64,000 bases of DNA from Tomocerus qinae (taxonomy: Eukaryota > Arthropoda > Collembola > Entomobryomorpha > Tomoceridae). Shown here piece after piece: positions 36,740 to 49,146 of the stretch. Positions within the stretch are counted from its first letter, which is position 1. The number at the start of each line of letters is the position of its first letter. The notes beneath the pieces are model-generated. The model was not told the DNA's origin, made no database searches, and saw nothing but the letters and a program-made list of their open reading frames with translations. The DNA is taken from positions 135,677,875 through 135,741,874 of the forward strand of contig CM034546.1 in assembly GCA_020055645.1 (NCBI GenBank), read 5' to 3'. The translations under genes were made by a program, and so were the position numbers.

Positions 36740-36835
36740 ATGACAAAGACAGGCAGAGATGACCAATAACAGGCAGATGACCAATGACAGGCAGATGACC
36801 AATGACAGGCAGATAACCAATGACCGGCAGAAATG
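36740..36835. repeat. 18-20-bp tandem repeat
   Basis: About four copies of GATGACCAATGACAGGCA, with slight changes in the last copy. Confidence 0.8.
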
Positions 36836-36966
36836 ACAACAGCCACTGACGACAGCTACCACGATGCAGTCGTAGACACGATGAAACGTAAATAGTTTTT
36901 GGCAGAAAATATAACTGCCGCAAGAATCAAAAGTTGGTGCAAGGATGGATTGCACGAACGAAAGAA

Positions 36967-37240
36967 ATGAGACGGCAAGCAGAGTGCTTGTCTTCTCATC
37001 TCAGTCCAGCCAGCCAGCAGCCGCGAGTGAGTAGGGTAGTAGAAGGCAGAAGCACGGCAAGCAGGCATAAGCACTACATACACTGCTTATGCCTGGCTCC
37101 GCCAAGGATGAGAAGGCAAGCAGAGTGCTTGTCTTCTCATCTCAGTCCAGCCAGCCAGCAGCCGCGAGTGAGTAGAGTAGGGTAGTAGAAGGCAAGCAGG
37201 CATAAGCACTACACTGCTTATGCCTGGCTCCGCCAAGGGT
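36967..37240. repeat. 135-bp tandem duplication, GC-richer
   Basis: Two copies run from GAGACGGCAAGCAGAGTGCT-like starts (36967 and 37108) to CTTATGCCTGGCTCCGCCAA (37085 and 37218). GGCATAAGCA ... TGCTTATGCC forms a hairpin in each. The second copy supplies the ATG used by the next gene. Confidence 0.8.
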
Positions 37241-38585
37241 AAACCGTCTCACATTGTTTTCTACAATGTCTTGCGACATCCCAGGTACATTTTTGGAGGA
37301 CGAACACTTACATGCTCTCTTACTTTTTATAGAGAGATATTTTGTGCTTCGATTTTTACTTGGAACTCAAAAACGAAAACTTTTCACCAAAATTCAAATA
37401 AAATCCGATTGTCTATCTGGACAATGTTTTTCACTGTTGGCATTTCGATAAATTTATTTTTATCAACAACGATAATAATGCAAATATTTAGGCCATTTCT
37501 TTTAGTTGAACAAGTTATTGTATTCACATTGTTCATAATAGTGTTATATCTGTCTCAGTTTGCCAATATTGTATTATTCGCCAACATAAACCAGTTTTGT
37601 TCAACTTGCAACGCTTCCTTTATCATGGATGCAACATATTTCAGTAATATCAAAAATTATTTTATTTTATTATTTTACATAGCTTACAATAAATATTCAC
37701 GAATTTTATTTACAAAAATTGTAGTATAAAGCAAATTAGTTAATGAAAAAATAAAATTGATCATTTCCAGGAAAGTACAAAGATCGATGGGAACCATGGC
37801 ACCAAGAATACAAAATTATGGCAATATTGTTTAAACTAATCACTTCCTTGGGAATATCAACGTCTGCTCTCGTGTCAATCACATTCGTCACAGCTTCATT
37901 CAGCCCGATTCTTCATTTATTGAAATATCTACAATTAGATTCTCTATTGACCAGACTGATTTTGTTTCCTTTTCTGGCTGTTTTCTTTATTCATTTATGG
38001 TTTCCTGTTCTACTGATAATTTATTGTGCTTTAATTTATTCAATCATTGTTATATTTTGGCTGCAATTAATCACAGCAAGGAAATCAAATAATATGTCCT
38101 ATTTCAATACAAAGATGTACTTTCGAAATCATCCGTTGGTAGCCATGCACATCTACAGGGCATTAGAAATTATAAATGTCAATTTAAATGACCGAGTGAT
38201 GTTCTACTTTAACCCGGCAAGTCTTCTTGTTGCGGGATTGCTGAACATCATCGTTAATTTCGTCACTGTTAAAATGTACCACACAATTGCTCTTAGCGGC
38301 TACATCTTTTTCCCTTTGATGGCAGGTATGGTCCTCACAACGGAAGTGTTAGTCATCCCAGCTATGACTTTGGTCAACACCAAAGCTTTGGAATTTATTC
38401 ACGCAACCAAGAGACACGAGGATCAGGAAATTCGAAAAATAGTCAGAAGCTGCCGACCATTAAGATTGGTAATGGGGCCATTTTTTATCATGAAGAAATC
38501 AACAGTCTTCACTTTCCTGGAAGTTGTAATGATGCACACAATGAACATGATGCTATCAGTAAATATTCCTCAGGGGACATCTTAA
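37220..38585 (+). CDS. Seven-TM receptor-like protein, array copy F, atypical N-terminus
   Basis: Exons 37220-37643 and 37771-38585 give 412 residues if the ATG at 37220 is used; exon 1 then ends in the family's phase 1. From FCASIFTWNSKTKTF onward the protein follows the family, but the first 46 or so residues (starting MPGSAKGKPS) do not, and the usual start (MxSxVxLxS) is missing at the expected 37280. The ATG and first codons come from the 135-bp tandem repeat. Another ATG at 37266 is out of frame. Exon 2 is intact: TARKSNNM, VNTKALEF, SCRPLRLVMGPFF, STVFTFLEVV. Functional start therefore uncertain; the copy may be 5'-damaged. Confidence 0.72.
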
Positions 38586-39511
38586 TTTTGGTTTTACAAA
38601 TATACCTACAAATAATTGTATTTTTTAATTTATGTACTACCATATTAATCGAATTAATTCTCCTGGTTGTTATTATTGGCCAGTTTTTAGCACCTGAGGA
38701 CGATGAAAATCGATATAGTTAACCAGGGTGGTGAATTATTTCGATACGGAAAATTATTTAAATAATTATTACTTTACTTTATTTTGCTCTGGAAAACGAT
38801 AAAAATCGAAATAGTTACCCAGGGGAAGCACTATTTCAATACGGAGAATTAATTCGCTTAATACGATATGTTGGACTGTAGTTAATGTTTTATTGTATGG
38901 TCGAAGCATTTCTTTGCTGGCAGTTCTTACAAGTTAATTGAGTTGAGTATATTTTCCAGGAAAAATTAATTTGTGCTAAGTTCCGTATATTAGGCAATTA
39001 TTTCATTTTTGTGTTTTCTTGCAATTTATTGGTGTACAATTTTGAAAATCACTTCTGAATTAAATATTGAGGACATGATTGAGCTGGCTGCATTTTGACT
39101 ATTATTTAAGCCTTCTAATTGGCACTCGACTACCAAATATTGACAGTTGAACAAATTTTCACAGTCGCAGTTATTAAGTTATTATGTACATAGTGAATTC
39201 TACAATTTTTAGATGCCTTATAGCGTTTAAGATAATGAGTATCATATCAATAGTATTTTCGCTTGTGTATTCTAAAGCAAGTAAAATAGTCGTATTAAGA
39301 AAAAATGTCCATTTTAAAGCTAATTTGAGTATGTCATGGCTTGAAAACTCACAGTTGTTGTTTTACATTGGGTGTTTTATGAAATTATAGTTTTTTCTGG
39401 CTACTATTGTCGTTACACCATAAGTATGCTACCGAAATAATAACAATGTATACTTCTTAATATTGTGTTGGAGTTTTTATGGATTGTTCCCCTAAATTCT
39501 CAGTTTAAAAA
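38586..39511. other. Intergenic; duplicated flank of copy E
   Basis: This includes an imperfect tandem duplication at 38690-38870 (unit with GATAAAAATCGAAATAGTTA) and the segment shared with the flank of copy E. No gene seen. Confidence 0.55.
38690..38870. repeat. Imperfect direct duplication, about 90 bp
   Basis: GATGAAAATCGATATAGTTA at 38702 and GATAAAAATCGAAATAGTTA at 38797 start two related units, each containing ATACGGA and AATTA motifs further on. Confidence 0.65.
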
Positions 39512-40779
39512 ATGTCATCAACTGTTCTGCTGCTTGAGAGCTTAAATAATTTTTTCTATATTTTTTACGACAAATTCCACGCTTCGAATTTCGTTTGGAA
39601 TTCAAATACTAAAACGTTTCATATCAATTCAAATAAAATCAAACTGTCAATTTGGGCCGTATTTTTTGCCGTTGGCGTTTTTATTAATTTATTTATTTTG
39701 GGATCACTAATAGTACAAATATTTGCACCATCTCTCTCTGTCGAACAAGTCGTTGTCTTCCTAATAGCAGAACTTATATTATCTTTGTCACAATTTATCA
39801 ATTGTATTTTGTTTGCCTTTAAAAGACATTTTTGCTGTACTGTTAACAACTTGGTGCAACTGGATGCCACACTGTTCAGTAATAGTACAAATATTTTCTT
39901 TTAATTATTAGCATAATACATTTACATTTCAACAATAATAAACATTTTTATATATATCCAGGAAAGTATAAAGATCCGTGGGAAGCGTGGGACTTTCCAG
40001 AATTCAAAATTCTGAAACTGTTATTGAATTTAATAACTACAATGACAATATCAACAGCTATCCTCGTGTCAATTACCCTCATCACAGTTCCATTCAGCCC
40101 GATTCTTTATCTGTTTCAAGTACTACAAATAGACACTCAGGTGGCCAGAATAATAGCGATACCTTTCCTTACAATTTTGGTCATTCATCTATGGTTTCCT
40201 GTTCTTTTATTCGTTTATATTGAAGTTATTTATGCATCGCTAGTAATATTCTGGTTGAAATTGATCACGGCTCGCAAATCGAAAAGCTTGGCTTATTTCA
40301 AAACAAAGGCGTACTTCCGAAATCATCCCTTAGCGGCCCTGCACATCTACACAGCTTTAAAAGTCATAAATCTCGATGTAAACTATTTACTAGTGTATCC
40401 TTTCGGACCTGCAATTTTGTTGGTCGCTGGATTACTAAATATCTTGGTCAATTTCATTACTATTAAAATGTACCACATAATGCCAATTCAAGGTTACATC
40501 GTTTGTCCTCTGATGGCAGTCATGGTCCCCGTATTTGAAGTGATGATCATTCCACTCTTGGCATTGGTCAACACCAAATCCCAGGAATTTATTCAAGAAC
40601 GTAAGAAAGAAAGCGATCCAATGATTCGGAGGATATTCAGAAGCTGCAGAACATTGCGGTTGGCAATTGGACCATTTTTCATCATGAAAAAGTCGACAAC
40701 TTTTACTTTTCTAGAAGTTGTGATGCTGCATACAATGAATATGATGCTGTCTGTAAAAATATCTAATCAGGCATCTTAA
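39512..40779 (+). CDS. Seven-TM receptor-like protein, array copy G
   Basis: Exons 39512-39878 (367 nt, one extra codon in the N-terminus) and 39962-40779 give 394 residues with the phase-1 intron. Nearly the same as copy E from INLDVNYLLVYPFGPAI through VNTKSQEFIQERKKESD to the last hydrophobic segment. Hydrophobic regions as in copy A. Upstream block shared with copy E. Last gene of the plus-strand array before WDR24. Confidence 0.87.
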
Positions 40780-42009
40780 ATTTTGTTGCAACAAAAATAA
40801 AATACATACGAAAGATATACTACTCTGAGTATTCTAATAAAAAATCACGGAAAATTAATTAACTTTCATAGAATAATAATTGTATTCTTTAAAACTTGGG
40901 AATAAAAGATGCTTTCAGTAAATGGTAAAAAGTTTTGAAAAATTAAAAAATTAATCTTTGGTTGGCAATTACGCTCTGCTTCTAAAATTCCGTATTTTCA
41001 TGTACATTATACACGCACTATAATTCTATCAAGCACCTGAACAACTTCCGTTCTACCTATGCTCTGTTTATTTTTATTTGTATCCAAGTATGTTGGTTTT
41101 CATCAATTGTTTCGCTATAATACCAGTTTAGATGTCAAAGATTAAATATAACATGTGAAATGATTGTTCAGAATGTCAATAAAATCTTACCATTCCAAAT
41201 TATTGATTCTATATAACATTTTAGACCTTTATTGTGCACAGTTAGATACCAATAACAATAGTTTGTAGATAAGAAACTATTATTGGTTACTTTCTAGCCT
41301 CTAACGAAATTATTCTGTAAAAATAACGACTAATTGGTGATTGGATATTTTTGCCTTGTCATTTCTTTCTATGGAATACTGAAATAATAAAAGAACTGAA
41401 CGAGGTATTGCACTATTTAGTGGGATGAATAGAACGAAATTTATGTCAATTTATGGTTTTTTCGGCTTTCACCCACTTCCCCTGTTAGCGGATGACTGTA
41501 AGCTATTTAATAGTGTTCCCTAAACCATTCTGATTTCGAACGAGGTATCACATGATTTTTTAGAACGAATAGAACGGAATTTATCTCAATTTTTGGGCTT
41601 TTACCCGCTTCCCCTGTTATGGTATGACTGTAACCTACCTAATACGATTTTCTGAATCTTTCTGATGTCAAAGGCTGTCACAGTGAACCCCATGTCCTCT
41701 CATGGCCTACGACATATGCATTAAGATACCTCAAGTCTCTTTAGATTCGTAATAAGCTTCCACTGAAACCAATTGCTCGCAGATGTTTGGAATTATATAA
41801 ATTCATTTCGATCTGCTAATAATATGGATTTACTATTTAATTTAAAGTAAACAACAAAATTGAATTTATCTGTCTTTAAATTTTAAAGTAAATTATATAT
41901 TACTATGTATACTCACTTTAGGAATTAAAATGCTTTACATTTAATAAGTATCAAAAAGGTGTTCTTGATTGACAGCATCACAACTTTGGATAGTATTCCT
42001 GTATAATAG
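40780..42009. other. Intergenic between copy G and WDR24
   Basis: The 3' flanks of two convergent genes. An imperfect direct duplication occupies 41395-41650. No exon seen. Confidence 0.5.
41395..41650. repeat. Direct duplication, about 125-bp unit
   Basis: GAACGAGGTAT...GAATAGAACG...CACTTCCCCTGTTA...GACTGTAA occurs twice (starting 41399 and 41538) with about 80 percent similarity by eye. Confidence 0.75.
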
Positions 42010-45000
42010 TCAGGCGTGGCAGAGATGACCACATCCGACAGGACATTCTTTGTGCTTGGAGAACCACCATCGAAGATGTACCACGTGACCCCCGTGTCCA
42101 CACCCTTGACACCATGACATCAAACCAGACACTGCTCCGTGGCATATCCCACATCTGGCCACAGTTTTCCGACACCTAAATTCACACATTCATAACTCAA
42201 AATTAACACGATACGATGTCGATGTTATGAGGTTTGTCATAAAAATAGCATTTCAAAAACAGCCAAGTAAATATTAATTAGGCTAGATAAAATTTGGAAA
42301 GCTTCAGAAAATCAATGCCAATCAATATCCAAAAATATATATATTACACAGATGCTAATAGGAATATAATAATTTTATTAACTGCCTCAAATTAAGATAG
42401 CCTTGAGCCAAAAAAATTAACGATTAGCGAATATAATTATTGGATTGGAATATTACAATGATAAACCTCTAAAAGAACAAGCAGAAAAGGTTTAAAATTC
42501 TATTCTACTTATTTCCAGCCAAATCCATTCTTACTTTTCACAGTAATTTCCAGATTTTTGAGTCAATGGCTTTCCACACTGTCCACAGCATATCAAGTAT
42601 GATGTACTTTGTTGGGACAAATGACTGAGAACACCGCAACGCTTAATTACCTGCAAAAAATTAAGAGGATCTGTTAATGTAATTAAAATGTTCTAAAATT
42701 TTAATTATTCAAGCAAAACAAACGAAAACATAGAAACGATGTTTAATATTTTGTATGATGTAGACTGTAGAAATTACTACAATTAATTATTGTCTCATCA
42801 ATTCTATTTTTCCCAATTTAAGGAAAATAATTTAACACTAGCTAATGTACTTGAAGATTCTAGTGATTCAATGAAGAAACTAAAAGTGAGTTTAAAAGTC
42901 TCCATTAGTGAATTGCGAATAGAAACCGTATTTTTCTTTTGTCTTTCAATACAGAAAACGAGAAAGTTATTATCTTCTATTAATAATCAGCAAGTGAACG
43001 AAGTTTATATAAAAAACTATACAAAATGTTATTTTAATATTGTTACCAATGCAGCCTGGGCATATAAACGATTCCGTTGCAACAGCTCCACATATCCCAA
43101 ACACCAAGACTCTAGTACTAAGCGGTCTACAGGTAGTTTGTGTACAGAAGACAAGACGAGCCAGACACATAGCGCAGTTTGCACATCTCCTATATAGAAT
43201 AAAATAAATCAAGTGTCGTAATTAGTATAAATTGCAATATAATTATTTTTATTATTTTCAATACGAAATTGCCAATTTGTAGAAAACACAATTTCCAACA
43301 TAATTAAGCGTTACCTTGTTTGGCATGATAATCTAAAGCTTTCATCAAGTGGACAGACAAATCGAAATCCGGTACTGGATCAATATGAGATATTTTAAGT
43401 TGACTCGTTCGGTTTTCAATGGCTACCGTCTCAACAGTCTCTTCGACATCTCTGGGGGAACAGTCTTCCAAGTGAATGGGTGGGGATGAGCCTTCCCTAA
43501 TTTCATGTCTTAACTGAAATGCTTCAGCCGGTAGTATTTGCCAGTCCTATTCATTCCAATGTAAAGCTTAATAGGCCAATTTGAGTCTAATGTATAAATG
43601 TTAGATAACTTTTATTGCTGAAAGCAGCTTATTTACCTTCTGTACTTGAAAGTCATACGTTGGACCAGGAGACATGAAAAGATTCTGAGAAATGTGAAGA
43701 CCAGATGCAATTTCTGCTAGAAGATCATGTTTTTCCGTCTCTGAACTAGAATTATTATTCACTTCCTCATCGGATATATTATTATCCTCACGACAGTCGT
43801 CTTTCGGAGGGGTTGGAATTTGGTCCATATTTTTTGAGCAGTTCATACTGACGTCTGTCGTCAGCGACACACAAAATAATTTTGCGATCTCCCACACCAA
43901 AGCAACCTATATTAATAACAAGTTCTTTGAATCAGAATTTAATGTGGCTTTTCAAAAGAGCTCTAAGATGTATTATTCTAAAAAATAAAGACGCCAGTAT
44001 ATACCTACAGGAATATTACTACAATTAATCAATAATTTGAATAAAGACCTAATATGACACTGTGACTTAAAAGAGTAAAAATCATTTGCTCTCTTTCTTT
44101 ATATGGAGTTTGAAATTTAATTGGAATATTAAACACATTCAGAGACTAAAATTAAACTCATAAAAAAGAGACAAAATTAATAGGGCTTGTTATAAAAATG
44201 ATTTTTGATTTTTTAAAAGAATCTAGTTTCAATTATATTTAAAATAGATTCTTTTATATGTAGTTGCCTTTAAATGTAGGAAAATTTCAAGAAATCTGAT
44301 AAATAAAAAACAATGAAGCATGAGTTAAGTGTATGTCGTAATTATAACATAACAAAACTAAGAATGAACTGTGAAAATAGCGATATAGACATACCGGAGC
44401 CAAATTTAAGGATTGGGCAACGCGTGCATTTTTTTCACACATCTCTCCTGGACTTTTACCCCATAAGATGTAACTGAAAATTAATAAGAATGATAAAAAT
44501 TGTAGATTATGAATAGTTTGAATATAAATATTGAAAAAATAACCTACTTTTCAGCACATTCTACCCGAAATCCATCTCGAATCAATTTTCCTGCTTCATA
44601 CGTAAAAAAGTGACTTTGGGCCATGTGAAATTGTTCGTCTAGAGTAGCTGTTTTGCGGCTGTTACAGAAAAACCAAATTATATACTCATTTCATTTACTA
44701 AAACGATACAAATGGAAACTATAAATGATAATGATTATTTGAATTAATTGGTATAATCCTCTAGGGCATTTCTAACTTGTTAACCATAAAAGTTACAGAA
44801 GTCATTTGATGTATTGTATTCTATAATTTCATTCTCACTTGAATAAAGGGAATCGAAGCGTTTCGGACGATGACTCAGTTCGATAGGTAGTCACAGCTTG
44901 TGCTATTTCACCGTGACGGATATTTAGAGCTAGAGCCTGAGGAATTGCTTTTGTGGCTGGACGTGTGGCATCTCTAAAAACATGTTGCCAAACAGTACAA

Positions 45001-47411
45001 TCCTACAATTATATACAAGAAAAGAAATTTAATTATTACTAATAATAATAAATAAATAATAACTAATAACAGATAATAATGAAATTGATTTGCTACTTAA
45101 ACAAAATAATGAATTGGGTTTTGGAAATTCAGTCCGCTTTCTATCGCTGAGTTTGCAAACACAAAAATTGTTTTATTGTTGTCTACTGGGGAATGGAATA
45201 CCAATGTTATACTCTGGTGGTATAACACTGGTAAAATTATTTCCAAGGTAAATACCTAACCAGTGGGTGTCAAATCATTTTCATAATTTGACATTCTATG
45301 GGAACGTACCTTAGATGTTGAGAGAAATACATGAGGACTATTTTTCCAAGCTATTCCAGTTGCAACATCTCTGAAACAAAATATCTTATTATTAGCATGA
45401 AACTAAAACATGATCACCATTTTCTCATGAGAGTCATTCTTACTTGTGTTTTTCGAAAGCTGCAAAAGGAACAAAAGGTCTTCGAACATCCCACACACAA
45501 ACTGAAGCGTCAACTACCAAAGATGTACTGCCAATATGGTTGCGTCTTTGAGGTCGCCATTTTATTCTCCCAACGGATGCTACGGTCTGTATAGTGTGTT
45601 CTAATGTGGCAACACTGTTGAAATTATAATCAGTGGACAAGACTTTTAAAATAATTCTAATAATACATTTTTAAAGGGTTATTAGATCCCAATGGCATAT
45701 TAGTATATATATTACTTGGTTATGGTCCAGACTTTAATTGCGCGGTCACGACCCCCCGTTGCCAAGACAGAAGCTGAATCAGGATGCCAGTCACAACCTT
45801 TTGAATAAAGTAAATGACTTTTGAGTTTGAGCCAAATACAATTTCGAGTATTGAACAATGGAAATGATAAAATGATGAGCTAAAAAGATAAACTTACTGA
45901 ATACAGGACCAGAATGAGCTGTAAACGTTAATAAAGGGCGTTCACCACCTTTTCGAATGTCCCATAGCTGAACTGATCCATTTTCGCTCACGGAAGTTAC
46001 AGAAAAAATGTTTTTCGGCACAAACTGAATATCACGGACACTTTCAGAATTACTATAATTGTTCAAATAAAAAAAATTAACCACATCTGTTCCAATACAT
46101 TACTATTCCATTAAATAGAAAATCACAGAGAGGATCCATTGTTAACCAATATTAACTTAAGTGACGACCTCAATAATAATCCCCATTTAATTTTAATTCG
46201 ATTCCTGCATAATAATATTATGCTCTCATTCTACAGTTTTACTTTGAAATCCAACACACAAAACTGCAAATTCCCTTATTGATCAATTTTTAATGATTTG
46301 TTAATGACGAACTTATTGACACTTCAAGCAAAATAAAACATTATTTACATACTATCCCCCTTTATCCCAAACCTGAAATACTAAGTACAAGACAGTAATA
46401 TTATGGCACTAAATGTTGAATCGGATTATAACGTTTTAAAGGGCAAGTAGTAATCCAGCACCTTTTAAATGTCAATTTGGCTTCTTTCGCTCGCAAATCA
46501 AAGCATTTCACCGTTCCATCTTGGCTGCCGGATAAAAGCATATTGGAATCCGTTGGATGGAAAACAACCTAAAAAATTTTAAATGTAATGTATTATATTT
46601 CAATGGGAAAAGACCGACACCGAAATTTAATGACAAAACATTTTTCTTGCCAGCGTAAAAACAATGATTTTATAATCACCCAAATTCTACAATTGAAGAC
46701 CTCTCTGTAGATTGTAAAGTTAAAAATAGATAGGCTAGGGTTCAATGTCATATATTATTATCAATGACAATTTATTGTACAATTTGTACAGTAAATTTCG
46801 CATTTCATAAAGAATTATTTTACTGAAAATTATCGTGGGTGACTTATATAATATCAAATATCCTTTCCTTTTAACATTATTATTCTAGAATAGCAATAAA
46901 GGAGTGTACTTCACTTTTTAACCAATCAAAGTAAGCTTTGTTACCGTATTATTAGATAAATAGATTTAGACAAACCCTGTGGACAGTGCGCTGATGGTCA
47001 GCAAAAACATGTTCTTGCTTAGCTCTTGTGTTTTTTGAAAGGTTCCACAATACTACGGCCCCATTTGTAGCTCCTGTAGCAATTAGGTTTTCGTCTAAAT
47101 GACTCCACACGACGTCATTGCACGAATAATTGAGATTAAGATTTTTTCCAACTCTAAGATTCACTTTTTCGATAAAAGCATCCTCTTCAATAGATAGTAT
47201 TTTAAACACTGTGGAGACAAATATTTATTAGAATTGAACAAAATAAAGATAATTAATTGATTCATTTCTTCTAAATTGAGATTTTGATGATACCATTTCT
47301 CCCAGCAACAACTACATGGCTATTATCTTTTGACAGTGCCAAGGCATTTGCGGGACCTTCCCCCAGAGCAAAACTTATAGACTTCGTAGCTCCATATGAC
47401 TCTCTTTGCAT
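42010..47411 (-). CDS. wdr24: GATOR2 complex subunit WDR24
   Basis: Fifteen exons: 47411-47294, 47208-46976, 46568-46462, 46052-45898, 45797-45716, 45614-45444, 45370-45310, 45002-44839, 44658-44548, 44473-44395, 43906-43637, 43546-43315, 43189-43047, 42650-42535, 42175-42010; all GT-AG and in one frame, 735 residues. The N-terminal WD40 propeller covers about residues 10-330 ([58 protein letters not shown]). The C-terminus carries the zinc-binding domain with [27 protein letters not shown] and CPVGCGHLC. The start is the first ATG after an in-frame TGA and matches the family N-terminus (ANALALSKD...VVVAGRN). Known role: GATOR2 relays amino-acid sufficiency to mTORC1 at the lysosome by opposing GATOR1. 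No oddity except a diverged central linker. Confidence 0.95.
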
Positions 47412-49146
47412 ATTTACTTTGCTCAAAGATCAATCGCTAAAACGCTGCAAAAATGAAGAAAAATATTACTTTACTTCTACAATATCAATATTATATTAAC
47501 AAACTTCTATAAATCTCAATCTATTCAAAAATTTAAACATTCTTTGTAAGTCTAAGTGTCCCCTTTCCTGACCATAATTATGAACATCTGATTATTGATT
47601 ATAATAACTATTATTACTCCAACAAACCAACCTTGATTTATAATCGGTCCCTCAAACATTAATATCCAAACTCTTAAGCTGTCAAGAGTTATTTTTCGAT
47701 TAAAACGCCCCAATCTTTCGGGACTTTTTTCCACCAGCACCTTCTAAATGACAGATGGAATTACAAACTAGAAACAAATAAAAAAATCTATTCGGTTTTC
47801 GTTTCCTGGAGGGGATTAATTAAACTGGAGAAAATTCAATCCAAACAAAACACAATATTTCCGGGGAATTGAATTTTATATTTCGTTGCCGCAGTCTGCT
47901 TATTGCTGGGTACAACTATTGGCGGGAGTAACGGCGATATGAAATATCAACGGTGGTGCATAATGAATGTTGTGGAGAAACAATAAAAATGATCCTGTTA
48001 TTAATAAAAGTCTTTTACATTTTCAGATTTCAGCTTCACCTTGACTAATTTCGAATTTCGGAAATGAAAACATGAAAATCCGTAAAAGATTTTCTATGAA
48101 CCAAAGACGCAGTTTCCTTTGAACTTGAACGAAATAAATTCAGAATATAACCAAGACAGAAATGCATTTTTGGAACCCAGCAGCAGATTTATCTGTGCTT
48201 GAGATTCATGATGCATATTTATAAATATGATTAACTTCATATTTTTAGGAAAAAATTCTAATAGTTGATGTGTGTCTCGTATACATGATATTATTTCATT
48301 TCATGTTTTACTCAAATAGTTTAAATTTTCTGGTAGATATTGGTAATTACAAATTACACTTTACATTTTAGAAATTGCTAATTATAGGTTTTAACAAGCA
48401 CGTATCCAGGAATTTTGACCGATTATTAGTAAAATCACGACATATTTGCGCGAAGCGCAAAAAGTTTTGATTTTTAATCTTTTTTGACCAAAAAATCATC
48501 CTTTTCTGGCTGGATACGTACTTGGCTTTTAAATTATATAAAATAGTTATTTACATCTATTTTTAATTCCTAATATAATATAGGAAATGTTTTCCCAAAT
48601 ATTGAAGCAATAAGGCAGTTTACCGCTTGATTTCTGTGTTTTTTTGGAAATTTGTAATTACTAAATTTCACATTATTAAATGACTATGCCATGCTATCAA
48701 TCCACTTAAAAATGCTTACAGAAATTACAGGGTCCACGGGTAGCGAGCCATAAAATGGTACACCTTGTGATTGCAAATGTTTGTGAAGTGAACTTAATAA
48801 ATATTTTCGTATTAGTAACTACCAACATTTTATGCTTCCATGCCCTTAACTCCTGTTCAATTTAGTAAATTGAATTTCTGTTGAGTAATCAATTTATTTT
48901 ATATTAAATTGTAAATATTGGCTAGTTATACGTAGACACTTCTTTTTAGTACTAAGTAGGTACTTCAGTTGGTAAGGCCAGCCATTGCTGACAAACAAAT
49001 GGTTTAGGTTTTTAGATTTCTATACTAATTTTAATGCTACCTGTATATAGATAATGGTAAATAGTTTTACATTAATATTTATTGACATCCATCCAGACAA
49101 TATATAGTTAATAATCTATGATTGTTGTCAGTATTTGTCAGTTACG
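47412..49146. other. Intergenic, no gene seen
   Basis: Divergent promoter space between WDR24 (minus) and the first ionotropic-receptor-like gene (plus). It includes an inverted-repeat element at 48395-48526. A 5' untranslated exon of WDR24 may lie here but cannot be placed. Confidence 0.5.
48395..48526. mobile_element. MITE-like dispersed repeat
   Basis: Ends read CAAGCACGTATCCAGGA and CTGGATACGTACTTGG, an imperfect inverted repeat. The inner text (GCGCGAAGCGCAAAAAG) has relatives near 23725, 24545 and 25200, so this family is dispersed. Confidence 0.65.

Noticed and set aside
41978-42175. Minus-strand frame reading [10 protein letters not shown] as a separate small protein
   Set aside because: It is out of frame with the last WDR24 exon, which encodes the zinc-binding CGICH...CPVGCGHLC.
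42790-43212. Plus-strand frame of 135 codons and a cysteine-rich minus-strand frame ([11 protein letters not shown])
   Set aside because: Both overlap the WDR24 exon 43189-43047, whose frame gives [10 protein letters not shown] and matches the family; the cysteines are an artefact of frame.
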